From: Paracoccaceae bacterium
Lineage (GTDB): Bacteria; Pseudomonadota; Alphaproteobacteria; Rhodobacterales; Rhodobacteraceae
NCBI GenBank assembly: GCA_013042605.1
Contig: JABDPT010000131.1
Span: 1-49,811, forward strand
Length of the DNA stretch: 49,811 nt
Direction of reading: 5' to 3'
In this document: piece after piece, positions 34,345-42,957 of the stretch
Numbering within the stretch: position 1 is the first letter of the stretch
Layout: each line of letters starts with the position of its first letter
Notes under the pieces: generated by a model
What the model saw: only the letters and a program-made list of their open reading frames with translations
What the model was told of the DNA's origin: nothing
Databases searched by the model: none
Position numbers and translations under genes: made by a program

Positions 34345-35598
34345 TCAATGCAAGTTGTGCTGAGACCCCGTGGCCTCTTCATCCATCAGACCCGCGCCGG
34401 TCCGAAAACGGTCCAGCCGATACCGCGCCGCGCTCTCATGCGGCCGGTCCTGTGCGATCAGATGCGCATAGGCAAAGCCCGACCCGGGCACCGCCTTGAA
34501 GCCGCCATAGCACCAGCCGCAATTCAGATAGAGCCCGTCGATATGCGTCTTGTCGATGATGGGCGACCCATCGGGCGACATGTCCATGATCCCGCCCCAG
34601 CTGCGCAACATGCGCGCCTTGCCGACCATCGGCATCAGCGTGATCGCCGCTTCGACCACATGTTCGGCGGTAGGTAGGTTGCCGCGTGCGGCGTAAGAGG
34701 CATAAAGGTCGAGGTCACCGCCGAAGACCAACCCGCCCTTGTCGGACTGGCTGATATAGAAATGGCCCGCGCCGAATGTGATGACGTTGTCGAGCACCGG
34801 TTTCAGCCCCTCGGTCACGAAGGCCTGCAAGACATGGCTTTCGATGGGCAAACGCATGCCCGCAAGGGCGGCGACCTGGCCCGAACGCCCCGCCACCACC
34901 ATCGCCACTTTCTTCGCACGGATCGGTCCGCGCGAGGTTTGCACGCCCGTCACCTGCCCGTTTTCGATGTCGATCCCGGTCACTTCGCAATTCTGGATCA
35001 GGTCCACGCCCCGGCTATCGGCGCCACGCGCATAGCCCCAGGCCACCGCATCGTGGCGCGCCGTGCCGCCGCGCGGGTGATAGAGCCCGCCATAGATCGG
35101 AAAGCGGATGTTGTCGAAATCGAGATAGGGCAGCAGATCGCGCACCCCGTTGCGGTCGAGCAGGATTGCGTCATCGCCCTGATTGATCATCGCATTGCCC
35201 CGGCGCGCGGCCGCATCCCGCGCGCCGTCGGAATGGAACAGGTTGATGATCCCGCGCTGAGAATGCATCACGTTGTAATTCAGGTCCTGCTCAAGCCCTT
35301 CCCAAAGCTTCAGGGAATGGCTGTAGAACTCCGAATTCCCGGGAAGCCCGTAATTGGCGCGCACGATCGTGGTATTCCGCCCGACATTGCCGCCGCCGAG
35401 ATACCCTTTTTCCAGCACGGCGATGTTGGTCAGCCCGTGTTGCTTGGCAAGGTAATAAGCCGTGGAGAGACCATGCCCGCCGCCGCCAATGATCACGATG
35501 TCATAGGATGCTTTCGGTTCGGGATCGCGCCAGGCCGGACCCCAGCCCTTGTTGCCCCGCAACCCTTCGGCCAACACTCTCAGGCCGGAATAGCGCAT
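34345..35598 (-). CDS. soxB: Sarcosine oxidase beta subunit
   Basis: A 417-residue FAD/FMN subunit containing the sarcosine oxidation site. The start MRYSGLRVLAEGLRGNKGWG is typical. FAD-binding GGGGHG is at 38-43 (YDIVIIGGGGHGLSTAYYLA), followed by LEKGYLGGGNVGRNTTIVRA. The block YHPRGGTARHDAVAWGYARG holds the histidine region where family members attach FMN covalently. NCGWCYGGFKAVPGSG closes the flavin domain. ATG 35598 is used; an upstream frame of nine codons is ignored. It is the first gene of soxBDAG and lies 145 bases downstream of a tadG-like gene on the same strand. Confidence 0.95.
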   Translation of the reverse strand: MRYSGLRVLAEGLRGNKGWGPAWRDPEPKASYDIVIIGGGGHGLSTAYYLAKQHGLTNIAVLEKGYLGGGNVGRNTTIVRANYGLPGNSEFYSHSLKLWEGLEQDLNYNVMHSQRGIINLFHSDGARDAAARRGNAMINQGDDAILLDRNGVRDLLPYLDFDNIRFPIYGGLYHPRGGTARHDAVAWGYARGADSRGVDLIQNCEVTGIDIENGQVTGVQTSRGPIRAKKVAMVVAGRSGQVAALAGMRLPIESHVLQAFVTEGLKPVLDNVITFGAGHFYISQSDKGGLVFGGDLDLYASYAARGNLPTAEHVVEAAITLMPMVGKARMLRSWGGIMDMSPDGSPIIDKTHIDGLYLNCGWCYGGFKAVPGSGFAYAHLIAQDRPHESAARYRLDRFRTGAGLMDEEATGSQHNLH

Positions 35599-35743
35599 GC
35601 CCCTGTCTCCACCTGCCACGCGCAACTCAAACGCGTCGGCGGACAGAATTCAACGCCCCCCAAACAAAACCGCGCCCGCCGCCGACATCCAGAGGACTGT
35701 CAGCGACGGGCGTCAGTGTTTACAGACGTTGCGCGTCGGGCCG

Positions 35744-37114
35744 TTATTGAACCATGCGGAAGTAATCAACCTCGATGATCGTCTCCATCCCGTTGTCGCA
35801 AAAGCCCATGTCCATGTTCGAGGTCCCCGAGATCACACCACCAGAGATGAACGACGCGCCCTCGATGCCATCGGCATTCGCGGTGAATAGGATGTCGCCT
35901 TCGGCAATGATCTGGCCGCCATAGACCTCAAGCCCGGCCGCCACGTCGAACGTGCCGCGCGTGAGGATATTCGCGCCGCCACCAGTTCCGCAGGTATCGT
36001 TTCGGCCCAGGCGGAAGCCGCTGGGGGCCGATATCGACTTGTTGCCGGTGCTTTCCGTGATCAGTGTCGTGTTTTCCAATGCGGCACCGCTATTGAATTT
36101 GATGTCGCAATCGGTGTGGATGACCATGTTTTCCAGGATGACGTCGTTTTCGATGGTGACGGTCCCGTTGCCGGTCGTCCCGCAATAGAACATGTTCACC
36201 CGGTTTTCGGTGAGCATGCCGTCCGTGATCTTGGTATTCGATCCGATCGAATTGTGCAGGATGTAATCCGTCGACGTCGCCCCGACAATATGGCTTTCCT
36301 GCCGGCTTGAGGTCGGATCCTTGTATTGCTCGATGATCGGCGTGATCTGATTGAGCAACCGCAGGTTCATGCCGCCAGAGCGAAGTGCCTCGCGCAGACC
36401 TTCGTTTTTCTCATAGCCGGAATTGGGCAGCTGGATATCCCCGGAATTCGGCATCGACACGACTGTGCCGCCAAAACCGTTGTCGCCTTCAAAATAGTTA
36501 TCCTGGTTGATTTCCACATGCGTGTTCGAATGCACGCAGAACCCGTCGCGGAAGTTGTTGTTTGACTGCAAGTCAACGATGTCTTCGGCGACGAAGCCTT
36601 CGCGCATGCATCCTTGGTGGAACGTTTCCCAGACCGAGTCCGCGTAAAGGTCGAAGCTGTTCAGCCCCACCATCCGAAGAAGCATGGTTCCCATCGCATT
36701 GTCCGTGGCCGCGGTACGCCGGGCCATGACACGCACAGCCGTGATCGAACCCGGGGATGGCGTGAAGGTGCGCGTCGCCGCATCCCATGTACCAAACTCA
36801 ACATCCGCCGTGGCAAGAATGTTTCCGAACGCGTCCACCGGCATATTCGCTTTCGCGACCTCGATGGCCTTGTCCTTGGCCTCTTCTTCCGACTTCCATT
36901 CCGTCCAGTACAAAGCGGCATGTGCGGCTGCGTCTGCCGCATTCTGAAGCTGGGCACGGTTCTTGATGGCATTGCTTGTATCAAGGGCAAGCCCGCCCGC
37001 TATCATCACGCCAAGAAAGAGAAAGAGCCCGAGAATGGTGATGCCGCCCTCTTCGTCGCTTTTGAGTTTGCGCAGCGCCGCCAGGGACGGCTTGCTCAGA
37101 AGTGGATGCAGCAT
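35744..37114 (-). CDS. TadG-like pilus/secretion protein with repetitive, beta-helix-like C-terminal domain
   Basis: A 456-residue protein. The N-terminus has the TadG/TadE-type prepilin-like segment: DEEGGITILGLFLFLGVMIA, then GGLALDTSNAIKNRAQLQNA, an EEG cleavage-like site, one membrane helix and AADAAAHAAL. The long exported C-terminal half reads as short beta-rungs (GTVTIENDVILENMVIHTDC, DIKFNSGAALENTTLITEST, ILTRGTFDVAAGLEVYGGQI), resembling a right-handed beta-helix. It contains about seven cysteines, suggesting disulfides. No vWA metal site is visible. It follows the tadE-like gene after one base. It is probably surface-exposed, as part of a Tad pilus or matrix-binding; the function is inferred. 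Confidence 0.75.
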   Translation of the reverse strand: MLHPLLSKPSLAALRKLKSDEEGGITILGLFLFLGVMIAGGLALDTSNAIKNRAQLQNAADAAAHAALYWTEWKSEEEAKDKAIEVAKANMPVDAFGNILATADVEFGTWDAATRTFTPSPGSITAVRVMARRTAATDNAMGTMLLRMVGLNSFDLYADSVWETFHQGCMREGFVAEDIVDLQSNNNFRDGFCVHSNTHVEINQDNYFEGDNGFGGTVVSMPNSGDIQLPNSGYEKNEGLREALRSGGMNLRLLNQITPIIEQYKDPTSSRQESHIVGATSTDYILHNSIGSNTKITDGMLTENRVNMFYCGTTGNGTVTIENDVILENMVIHTDCDIKFNSGAALENTTLITESTGNKSISAPSGFRLGRNDTCGTGGGANILTRGTFDVAAGLEVYGGQIIAEGDILFTANADGIEGASFISGGVISGTSNMDMGFCDNGMETIIEVDYFRMVQ

Positions 37115-37115
37115 A

Positions 37116-37526
37116 TCAAAGCTCCCGCAATTGTTGGGCCTGAACCGTGAAGGTCAAACCTCGGAACAGCCCCGTCACGCCGGAAAGATCGATATCCGAC
37201 GCTGGCACGGTCACAGTCGTTGAAACGAAGGACGGCCCCACCGCGGGTGTCGCGACAGCCCCCGGGGCAATGGGATCAAGCGACGTTTCGACCCAGCTTT
37301 TGAAGGCCGCATCGCTTGAAAAGAAGTTCACGGCATAAAGCCGGTTGCCGTCCTGCACGACGCGCAGGATGCGCGCCTGGTTCATGAAAATGGTGGCTGC
37401 GTCGATCAGCATGACGAAAACCAGAAAGAAGACCGGGAACCAGAGGACCGCCTCGATGGTCGCTCCGCCGTCCTCCCGACGTGCAAACCGCCGCAGTTTC
37501 AGTTTCGAAAGCCCAGAGTCCAGCAT
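37116..37526 (-). CDS. TadE-like minor pilin/pseudopilin
   Basis: A 136-residue protein with a basic N-terminus and the TadE segment REDGGATIEAVLWFPVFFLV, then FVMLIDAATIFMNQARILRV. Glu of the ATIEAV element matches the prepilin conserved acidic residue. The exported part is short and polar. GAGGG sits four bases before ATG 37526, which decides this start over the frame to 37562. It is encoded immediately before the TadG-like gene (one-base gap). TadE pseudopilins are processed and assemble with the Flp pilus; no tad ATPase or secretin genes are in this window. Confidence 0.8.
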   Translation of the reverse strand: MLDSGLSKLKLRRFARREDGGATIEAVLWFPVFFLVFVMLIDAATIFMNQARILRVVQDGNRLYAVNFFSSDAAFKSWVETSLDPIAPGAVATPAVGPSFVSTTVTVPASDIDLSGVTGLFRGLTFTVQAQQLREL

Positions 37527-37550
37527 GTTACCCTCGCAAAATAGTGAATC

Positions 37551-37667
37551 GTCCGTCTTCAAACGGACCTTCTCACGAAGGCTAATGGCGGGGCTTTGTG
37601 TCCAAACTTTGGCAGGTCAGCGCCGAAAAACACTGTTTCCAGAGCGCAAAAAATCCAATGCGCTCTG
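37551..37667. repeat. Two inverted repeats between the tadE-like gene and glutamate dehydrogenase
   Basis: The 176-base gap holds two perfect stems. GTCCGT 37551-37556 pairs with ACGGAC 37563-37568 (6 bp, 6-base loop) close to the tadE-like start. CAGAGCGCA 37640-37648 pairs with TGCGCTCTG 37659-37667 (9 bp, 10-base loop) 36 bases past the glutamate dehydrogenase stop. The second is followed on the minus strand only after ten bases by TTTTT, so it may be a weak terminator or an operator. The stems are directly read; the roles are inferred. Confidence 0.5.
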
Positions 37668-37702
37668 TAACTATCTGAAAAGGAGATGTTTTGATTGTCG
37701 CG

Positions 37703-39142
37703 CTATAGCCCCTTCGCGCGGTAGCTCGCGACCACCCGTTCAATCCCGACGAGATACGCCGCAACTCGAAGATCAGGCACATCATCGCGCTCATGCCAGA
37801 CGGCGCGCATTGCCTGATAGGCGGTGCGCATCGTGTCATCGAGGCCAGAGCGCACAAGCTCCAACTCTCCGGCGCCGCGTAGGTACCTGTCCTTGAAATC
37901 CGGCGACAGGGTCCAGCCAATCCCGCTATCGCGCGACAGCCGCTCAAGCTCATCGACGACCAACTGGTGGCGCGACTCTTCCTGACGCCGCTGCATCCGG
38001 CCAAAGCGGATATGGCTCAGGTTCTTGACCCATTCGAAATAGCTAACGGTCACACCGCCGGCGTTGGCATAAAGGTCCGGGATGATCACCACGCCTTTTT
38101 CGCGCAGAATGTCATCCGCACCCGCCGTCACCGGCCCGTTCGCGGCTTCGATGATCAGGTTCGCGTTGATATGGGCGGCATTGCCAAGATGGATCACCCC
38201 CTCGATCGCCGCCGGGATCAGGATGTCACAGTCATGTTCAAGGACCGACATGCTGTCTTTGACATATTGCGCATCGGCATAGCCTGACACGCCGCCATGC
38301 CGGGCGATCCAGGAATGAACCGCCTCTACATCAAGGCCGCGTTCGTCGATCAAGGCTCCGTCGCGTTCGATGATGCCGGTGATAAGGGCGCCGTCTTCGG
38401 CCGCCAGAAACTTGGCCGCGTGGTAACCCACGTTGCCAAGGCCCTGAACCACGATGCGCTTGCCGTCGAGCTTGCCCTCCATATTCGCCTTGGCCACATC
38501 TTCGGGATAGCGGAAGAATTCCTGCAAAGCATATTGCACGCCGCGCCCCGTCGCCTCGACCCGGCCCTGAATGCCCCCCGCATGGGGCGGCTTGCCGGTC
38601 ACGCAGGCGTTTGAGCTGATGTCGGTGGTGTTCATCCGGCGATACTGGTCGGCGATCCACGCCATCTCACGTTCGCCCGTGCCCATGTCGGGCGCCGGTA
38701 CGTTCTGACTGGGATGGATCAGGTCGCGTTTGGCCAGCTCATAGGTGAAGCGGCGGGTGATCTGTTCAAGCTCGTGTTCTTCGTAATCGCGCGGATCGAT
38801 GCACAGCCCGCCTTTCGAACCACCGAAGGGTGCCTCCACCAAGGCGCATTTATAGGTCATGAGCGCGGCCAGCGCCTCGACCTCGTTATGGTTGACGGTC
38901 GGCGCATAGCGGATACCTCCCTTGACTGGCTCCATATGTTCGGAATGTACGGATCGATATCCCGTGAAGGTCTGAATGCCACCGCGCAGGCGCACGCCGA
39001 AGCGCACCGTATACGTTGCGTTGCAAACCCTGATCTTCTCTTCCAGCCCCGGCGTCAGGTCCATCAGCGCGACGGCCCGATTGAACATCAGATCAACGGA
39101 TTCGCGAAACCCAGGCTCTTTAAGCCGCTCTTGTCGTGACAT
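37703..39142 (-). CDS. gdhA: Glutamate dehydrogenase (Glu/Leu/Phe/Val dehydrogenase family)
   Basis: A 479-residue cytosolic enzyme interconverting glutamate and 2-oxoglutarate plus ammonia. Features are the substrate-site VKGGIRYAPTVNHNEVEALA and catalytic-lysine motif APFGGSKGG (Lys near residue 110). The NAD(P) Rossmann VVQGLGNVGYHAAKFLA is near 232-248, with LIIEAANGPVTAGAD and YANAGGVTVSYFEW later. Two ATG codons are adjacent; GGGAGG lies four bases before the second (39142), which I prefer. The family includes NAD- and NADP-linked forms and the cofactor cannot be fixed here. It is flanked on both sides by Tad-type genes. Three GANTC sites lie upstream. Confidence 0.95.
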   Translation of the reverse strand: MSRQERLKEPGFRESVDLMFNRAVALMDLTPGLEEKIRVCNATYTVRFGVRLRGGIQTFTGYRSVHSEHMEPVKGGIRYAPTVNHNEVEALAALMTYKCALVEAPFGGSKGGLCIDPRDYEEHELEQITRRFTYELAKRDLIHPSQNVPAPDMGTGEREMAWIADQYRRMNTTDISSNACVTGKPPHAGGIQGRVEATGRGVQYALQEFFRYPEDVAKANMEGKLDGKRIVVQGLGNVGYHAAKFLAAEDGALITGIIERDGALIDERGLDVEAVHSWIARHGGVSGYADAQYVKDSMSVLEHDCDILIPAAIEGVIHLGNAAHINANLIIEAANGPVTAGADDILREKGVVIIPDLYANAGGVTVSYFEWVKNLSHIRFGRMQRRQEESRHQLVVDELERLSRDSGIGWTLSPDFKDRYLRGAGELELVRSGLDDTMRTAYQAMRAVWHERDDVPDLRVAAYLVGIERVVASYRAKGL

Positions 39143-39483
39143 CATCCCTCCCTTCGGGGCTCATTTCCGGCCCCGACTCACCTGATCGTACAACACAGAG
39201 ATGAATCCGTCGGAGAATCTTTTGGTTCAATTGGCGACTTTTACCCCGTGCGGACGGGATAATGTACGTTTCCGGTGACCAATCGCTGCTCGAAACAGGC
39301 ACTGTCTCGCGTGCATCACCAGCCAGCGAATGGTCCGAACAAACTCTAAAATTTGCCATAATTCCTCATCTACAGGGTCTCGCGGTATTCCAGCATTGTT
39401 CGTTGGAACCGGGTCTGGCCCTTCCCAAAGGCAGTATCACAGGCTTGGAAATCCGCGGATGTAGTGAGTAACGAGGAAGCTTA
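39143..39483. other. Divergent intergenic region between glutamate dehydrogenase and the vWA TadG gene
   Basis: This 341-base gap has no open frame that looks coding. On the gdh side are three GANTC sites (GACTC 39175, GAATC 39203, GAATC 39215) within 45 bases. A short inverted repeat CCCGT-GCGG-ACGGG lies near 39244-39258, next to GATAATG. AT-rich patches that could be -10 elements are TAAAAT at about 39349 and CATAAT at about 39357. GAGGAA, five bases before ATG 39484, is the ribosome binding site of the tadG-like gene. No repeats or RNA genes are recognised. Confidence 0.5.
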
Positions 39484-41116
39484 ATGTCTGTTATGTATCA
39501 CGGTCGTGGATCTCATGGTTCGAGGTCAAAGCTGTTGCCCTTCAAGAAAGGCATCAATGCAGTCAAGCCAACCCTCACTCGGTTCAAGGAAGACGAGGAC
39601 GGTTCCTTCACGGTTCTGTCACTCTTCATCTTTCTGGGCATCCTGATGGTGGGCGGAATGGCCGTCGACATAACGCGCCTGGAACTGGAGCGGACCAAGC
39701 TTCAGAACACGATCGACAACGCGGTACTCGCCGCCGCCGATCTTGACCAAAGCCTCGATACCGAAGCGGTGCTTCTCAGCCATATCACCACCGCCGGTTT
39801 CGACGCCACTGACGTGGACATCGATATCCAAAAGGACAGCCTGCTTAACGGTGAGGTGATGGGCAAAACCATCACAGCGAGATCGCGCATCGATATGCAG
39901 ACCGCGTTCATGAACATGATCGGGATCGATGAGCTTCGCGCCCCTGTGCGCAGCGGCGCCATCGAAACCATCCAGAACGTCGAAATCTCGCTTGTTCTCG
40001 ACATCTCCGGCTCCATGCGCTGGGACAAGAACGGCAATGAAAACAGCGATAACCGCATCACGGACCTTAAGGATGCGGTGGAAAACTTCATCAACACGGT
40101 GATGCAGGTCGAATGCGACGTGAACGGGAACAACTGTGCAGCCCACCAACACTTCCAGCACGACTATAAATATCATTCCCTATGCTGGCCACGTGAACCC
40201 GGGACCTGAGCTTTTCGACATCATGGGCGGCGCGCGCTGGCACCCGTTCTCGTCGTGCAAAGAAATCACGAGCGCCGACTTCGACGATGCCGACCTTCCC
40301 GATGCGACGGCCGATCAACTTCCCCATTTCATGGAATGGACCATCAATTGGGACTGGATGGCTTGGGGCTGGTGCCCGAAGGACAATGCCGGAATTCTCG
40401 TCGCCGAGAACGACGCCCAGGTGATGAAAGACTACGTGAAGAACCTCAAGCTGCATGACGGCACGGCCACGCATGTTGGGATGAAATACGGCCTTGCCCT
40501 GCTCAACCCGACATCGCGGGACGCGTTCCAGACGCTCAATGACCGCGGCGTTATCGCCGATGTCTACAAAAACCGTCCAGCGGATTTCGACGATGATGTT
40601 GTCAAATACGTCGTGCTGATGACCGATGGCAAAATCACCGATCAAAAGCGTCCCAATGCCGTCAATTACTCAACCGTCTACAACCCCGGGGCCAGTGGCC
40701 ACGAAAGCCTCATGGATGAATGGGCCGATGTAAACGGAGGGGGCAATCCGACCGGCAACACGTCGGATATCGAAGATCGCTATCCGAATACCTCGAACTA
40801 CAACGATGGTGGGAAGGTCCACAACAAGACACGGAATGTTGAGCATTTCCTTGATATGTGCGCCTCTGCCAAAGAACCGGTCTATGCGATGAACGGCGAC
40901 GGTGACATCCTGACGATCGAAGGTGAGCCGGTTATTGCCAAGGAAGATCGTGTCACCGTCTTCACCATCGCCTTCCTCGCCCCCAGTGAGGCACAGACGC
41001 AGATGAAGACCTGCGCCAGCAGCGAATCGCATTACTTCAACGTTCAGGATCTGACGATTGACAATGCGTTCTCGGCGATCGCGAAGACCATCAATCAGCT
41101 GAGGTTGACCCAATGA
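39484..41116 (+). pseudogene. vWA-domain TadG-like protein, interrupted by a one-base frameshift
   Basis: Two frames (39484-40209 and 40136-41116) combine into a protein of about 543 residues if one surplus base near 40134-40140 is skipped. The first ends its real sequence at VECDVNGNNC and the second takes up PTNTSSTTINIIPYAGHVNPG. The N-terminus has the TadG membrane segment (DEDGSFTVLSLFIFLGILMV). The vWA-type metal site DISGSM is at 173-178 and the continuation IIPYAGHVNPG is classic for vWA TadG. The second half has several cysteines. TadG proteins anchor or regulate Flp pili. The site is not a known slippery sequence, so mutation or sequencing error is more likely than recoding. The stop overlaps the next gene by four bases. 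Confidence 0.75.
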
Positions 41117-41664
41117 AGATCCTGTCTTCGTGGAAACGATTTCGTCGCGCCTTCGGGCGCGACGAGCGCGGAACATCGACGGTGGAATTCGCTATTCTCG
41201 TTCCACTGTACCTCGGTGTCCTGATCGCGGCGTTTGAATCCGGGTTCATGATGATCCGCTACACGATGCTGGATCGCGGTGTGGATCTCGCCGTACGCGA
41301 CCTGCGCCTTGGCACTCCGACGCCGCCGACCTTCGATGAGTTCAAGCAGGACATCTGCGCGAACACGGTCCTGATGGGCGATTGCGACGAAACGGTTCTG
41401 GTCGAGCTTCGCCCGATCAGCACGACGTCCTGGAACCTGCCGACAGGCGAGACGAACTGTATCGAACAGGGATCGGGCATCGATCCTATCGATCAGACCG
41501 AGTATTCGGTGGGGACCAATAACGAGCTGATGTTCGTGCGCGTTTGCGCGCTGTTTCGACCCTTCTTCCCGACAACCCCGTTCGGGTTGGGAATGCCCGC
41601 GGATGACGACGGCAACTATGCGCTCGTCGTCACCTCGGCCTTTGTGAACGAGCCAAGCCGATGA
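41113..41664 (+). CDS. TadE-family minor pilin
   Basis: A 183-residue protein. The basic N-terminus is followed by DERGTSTVEFAILVPLYLGV, then LIAAFESGFMMIRYTMLDRG, the TadE cleavage-and-helix region with its conserved Glu. The mature part carries four cysteines (DICANTVLMGDCDETV, ETNCIEQ, VRVCALF), probably forming disulfides in the periplasm. Its ATG overlaps the vWA tadG stop and its stop overlaps the next tadE, so the three genes form a coupled operon on the plus strand. It is predicted to be processed by a TadV-type peptidase encoded elsewhere. Confidence 0.85.
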   Translation: MKILSSWKRFRRAFGRDERGTSTVEFAILVPLYLGVLIAAFESGFMMIRYTMLDRGVDLAVRDLRLGTPTPPTFDEFKQDICANTVLMGDCDETVLVELRPISTTSWNLPTGETNCIEQGSGIDPIDQTEYSVGTNNELMFVRVCALFRPFFPTTPFGLGMPADDDGNYALVVTSAFVNEPSR

Positions 41665-42215
41665 AACGTCTATGCAATTTGCCCCGCCGGTTCACCCGGT
41701 CCGAAGAGGGAACCCTCTCGGTCGAAACCGTGATCGTGTTTCCGATCGTCCTTTGGGCGCTGTTCGGGATGTTCGTCTTCTGGGACGTTTTCAGCACGGT
41801 CAACCGGAACACGAAGGCAACCTATACGATCGCCGACCTGATCTCGCGCGAGCCCGATCCGATCGACCCGAATTACCTCGATGGCTTGGGCGGTGTTTAC
41901 AACATGCTGGTCCGTGATGCGGACGCCAACAGCACGCTGCGTGTGTCCGTGGTCAGCAACAAGGTCAACGAGGCTGGCTTTGAGGAGCTGACGCTTGAGT
42001 GGTCCTACGGGACCGGTGACATGCCGGACCGGACAACGCTTGACGGTCTTCTCGGCAATATCCCGATCATGGCGGTCGGCGACAACCTCATCGTGGTGGA
42101 AACCAAGACGTTCTGGGAACCGGCGCTGACCATCGGCATCGGGTCGCGCGACATCACCAACCGCGTGGTCACCAGCCCGCGTTTCGTGGCACAGGTTCTG
42201 TACCAGACAAGCTGA
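41661..42215 (+). CDS. TadE-like minor pilin (second copy)
   Basis: A 184-residue protein with the N-terminal EEGTLSVETVIVFPIVLWAL, then FGMFVFWDVFSTVNRNTKAT, again the prepilin-like Glu plus single helix. The exported domain contains the conserved run YTIADLISREPDPIDPNYLD, then GLGGVYNMLVR. This is recurrent in rhodobacterial pilus genes and differs from the preceding TadE, so the two are paralogous subunits rather than duplicates. The ATG overlaps the previous stop (41661-41664). A strong intrinsic terminator follows 56 bases after the stop, ending the operon. Confidence 0.83.
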   Translation: MKRLCNLPRRFTRSEEGTLSVETVIVFPIVLWALFGMFVFWDVFSTVNRNTKATYTIADLISREPDPIDPNYLDGLGGVYNMLVRDADANSTLRVSVVSNKVNEAGFEELTLEWSYGTGDMPDRTTLDGLLGNIPIMAVGDNLIVVETKTFWEPALTIGIGSRDITNRVVTSPRFVAQVLYQTS

Positions 42216-42270
42216 CGCCAAACTGGCGCTTGCAGGAATGCGGGGCCAGTTCCAGTAAGCCCTGAATTCG

Positions 42271-42315
42271 ACAGCGTCCGATCCTTCGCAAAGGTTCGGG
42301 CGCTGTTTTCCTTTT
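42271..42315 (+). terminator. Rho-independent terminator of the tadG-tadE-tadE operon
   Basis: The stem CAGCGTCCGATCC (from 42272) pairs with GGTTCGGGCGCTG (to 42305), giving twelve of thirteen pairs including one G-T wobble, with an eight-base loop TTCGCAAA. It is followed by TTTTCCTTTT at 42306-42315. Placed just after the last tadE stop, it also lies next to the 3' end of the convergent membrane-protein gene. Confidence 0.88.
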
Positions 42316-42320
42316 AGGGA

Positions 42321-42803
42321 TCAGTCGGTTGGCGCGTCGCGCTGGGCGATCAGCATCGACAGGATTTCGGCCACCGCCTTGGCCTCATTGGCCGGTGTCA
42401 CGCCACCCACGCCAACGAACTTTCCGACCCGCCACCAAAGCCCCGGAACCCAGGCCCGCACGCCCGGGGCGCGCAGATGCAGCAGAAACCCGTTCGACGG
42501 CTTGAACGCGAATGCCCCGCGATCCACGCCCGTGATCTCATCGATCGTCGCCAGCACGCGCCCGGAACTGTCGCGCAGTTCGGTTTCGGTCAATTCGATA
42601 TAATGCTCTGTCGCGCGGTAAAGCCGTAAAGCCCCCACCAGCATGAACAACCCAAAGGCCAAAAGCGCCGCCTGCACCAGAAAGGGCGCATTCTGCACGG
42701 CAAAGGCCACGGACAGGATCAATCCGCCAAGCGCCACCTGAATGGCGACCCCCACCCAGCGGCGCGCAGGGCGCGGGGTTATGGTTGCAAGGATATCGCT
42801 CAT
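42321..42803 (-). CDS. Conserved membrane protein with PH-like cytosolic domain
   Basis: A 160-residue protein with two adjacent membrane helices (VGVAIQVALGGLILSVAFAV, APFLVQAALLAFGLFMLVGA). A C-terminal beta-rich part follows (YIELTETELRDSSGRVLATI, DEITGVDRGAFAFKPSNGFL), resembling a small bacterial PH (bPH2/YdbT-type) domain, then PGLWWRVGKFVGVGGV. Function unknown. ATG 42803 (MSDILATITPRPARRW) is chosen; the frame extends far upstream but runs through the pirin promoter region. It is divergent from the pirin gene. Confidence 0.7.
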   Translation of the reverse strand: MSDILATITPRPARRWVGVAIQVALGGLILSVAFAVQNAPFLVQAALLAFGLFMLVGALRLYRATEHYIELTETELRDSSGRVLATIDEITGVDRGAFAFKPSNGFLLHLRAPGVRAWVPGLWWRVGKFVGVGGVTPANEAKAVAEILSMLIAQRDAPTD

Positions 42804-42957
42804 GTCCGGGTCCACCTCTCGTTGCGATCTCCTATCGTGGTCCCGCACGATTGGCGAGGGCGCACAGACCCTCTTTGCCTGCGCACAGTGAAATGGGTTC
42901 TCTGCACCGCCCGATGCCTTAGATAAGGTGAACCACCAGATGAAAGGCCCCTGCCCC

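Noticed and set aside
40130-40145. Programmed ribosomal frameshift in the vWA tadG gene
   Set aside because: No slippery sequence, internal ribosome binding site or obvious downstream structure at the junction; a simple indel explains it.
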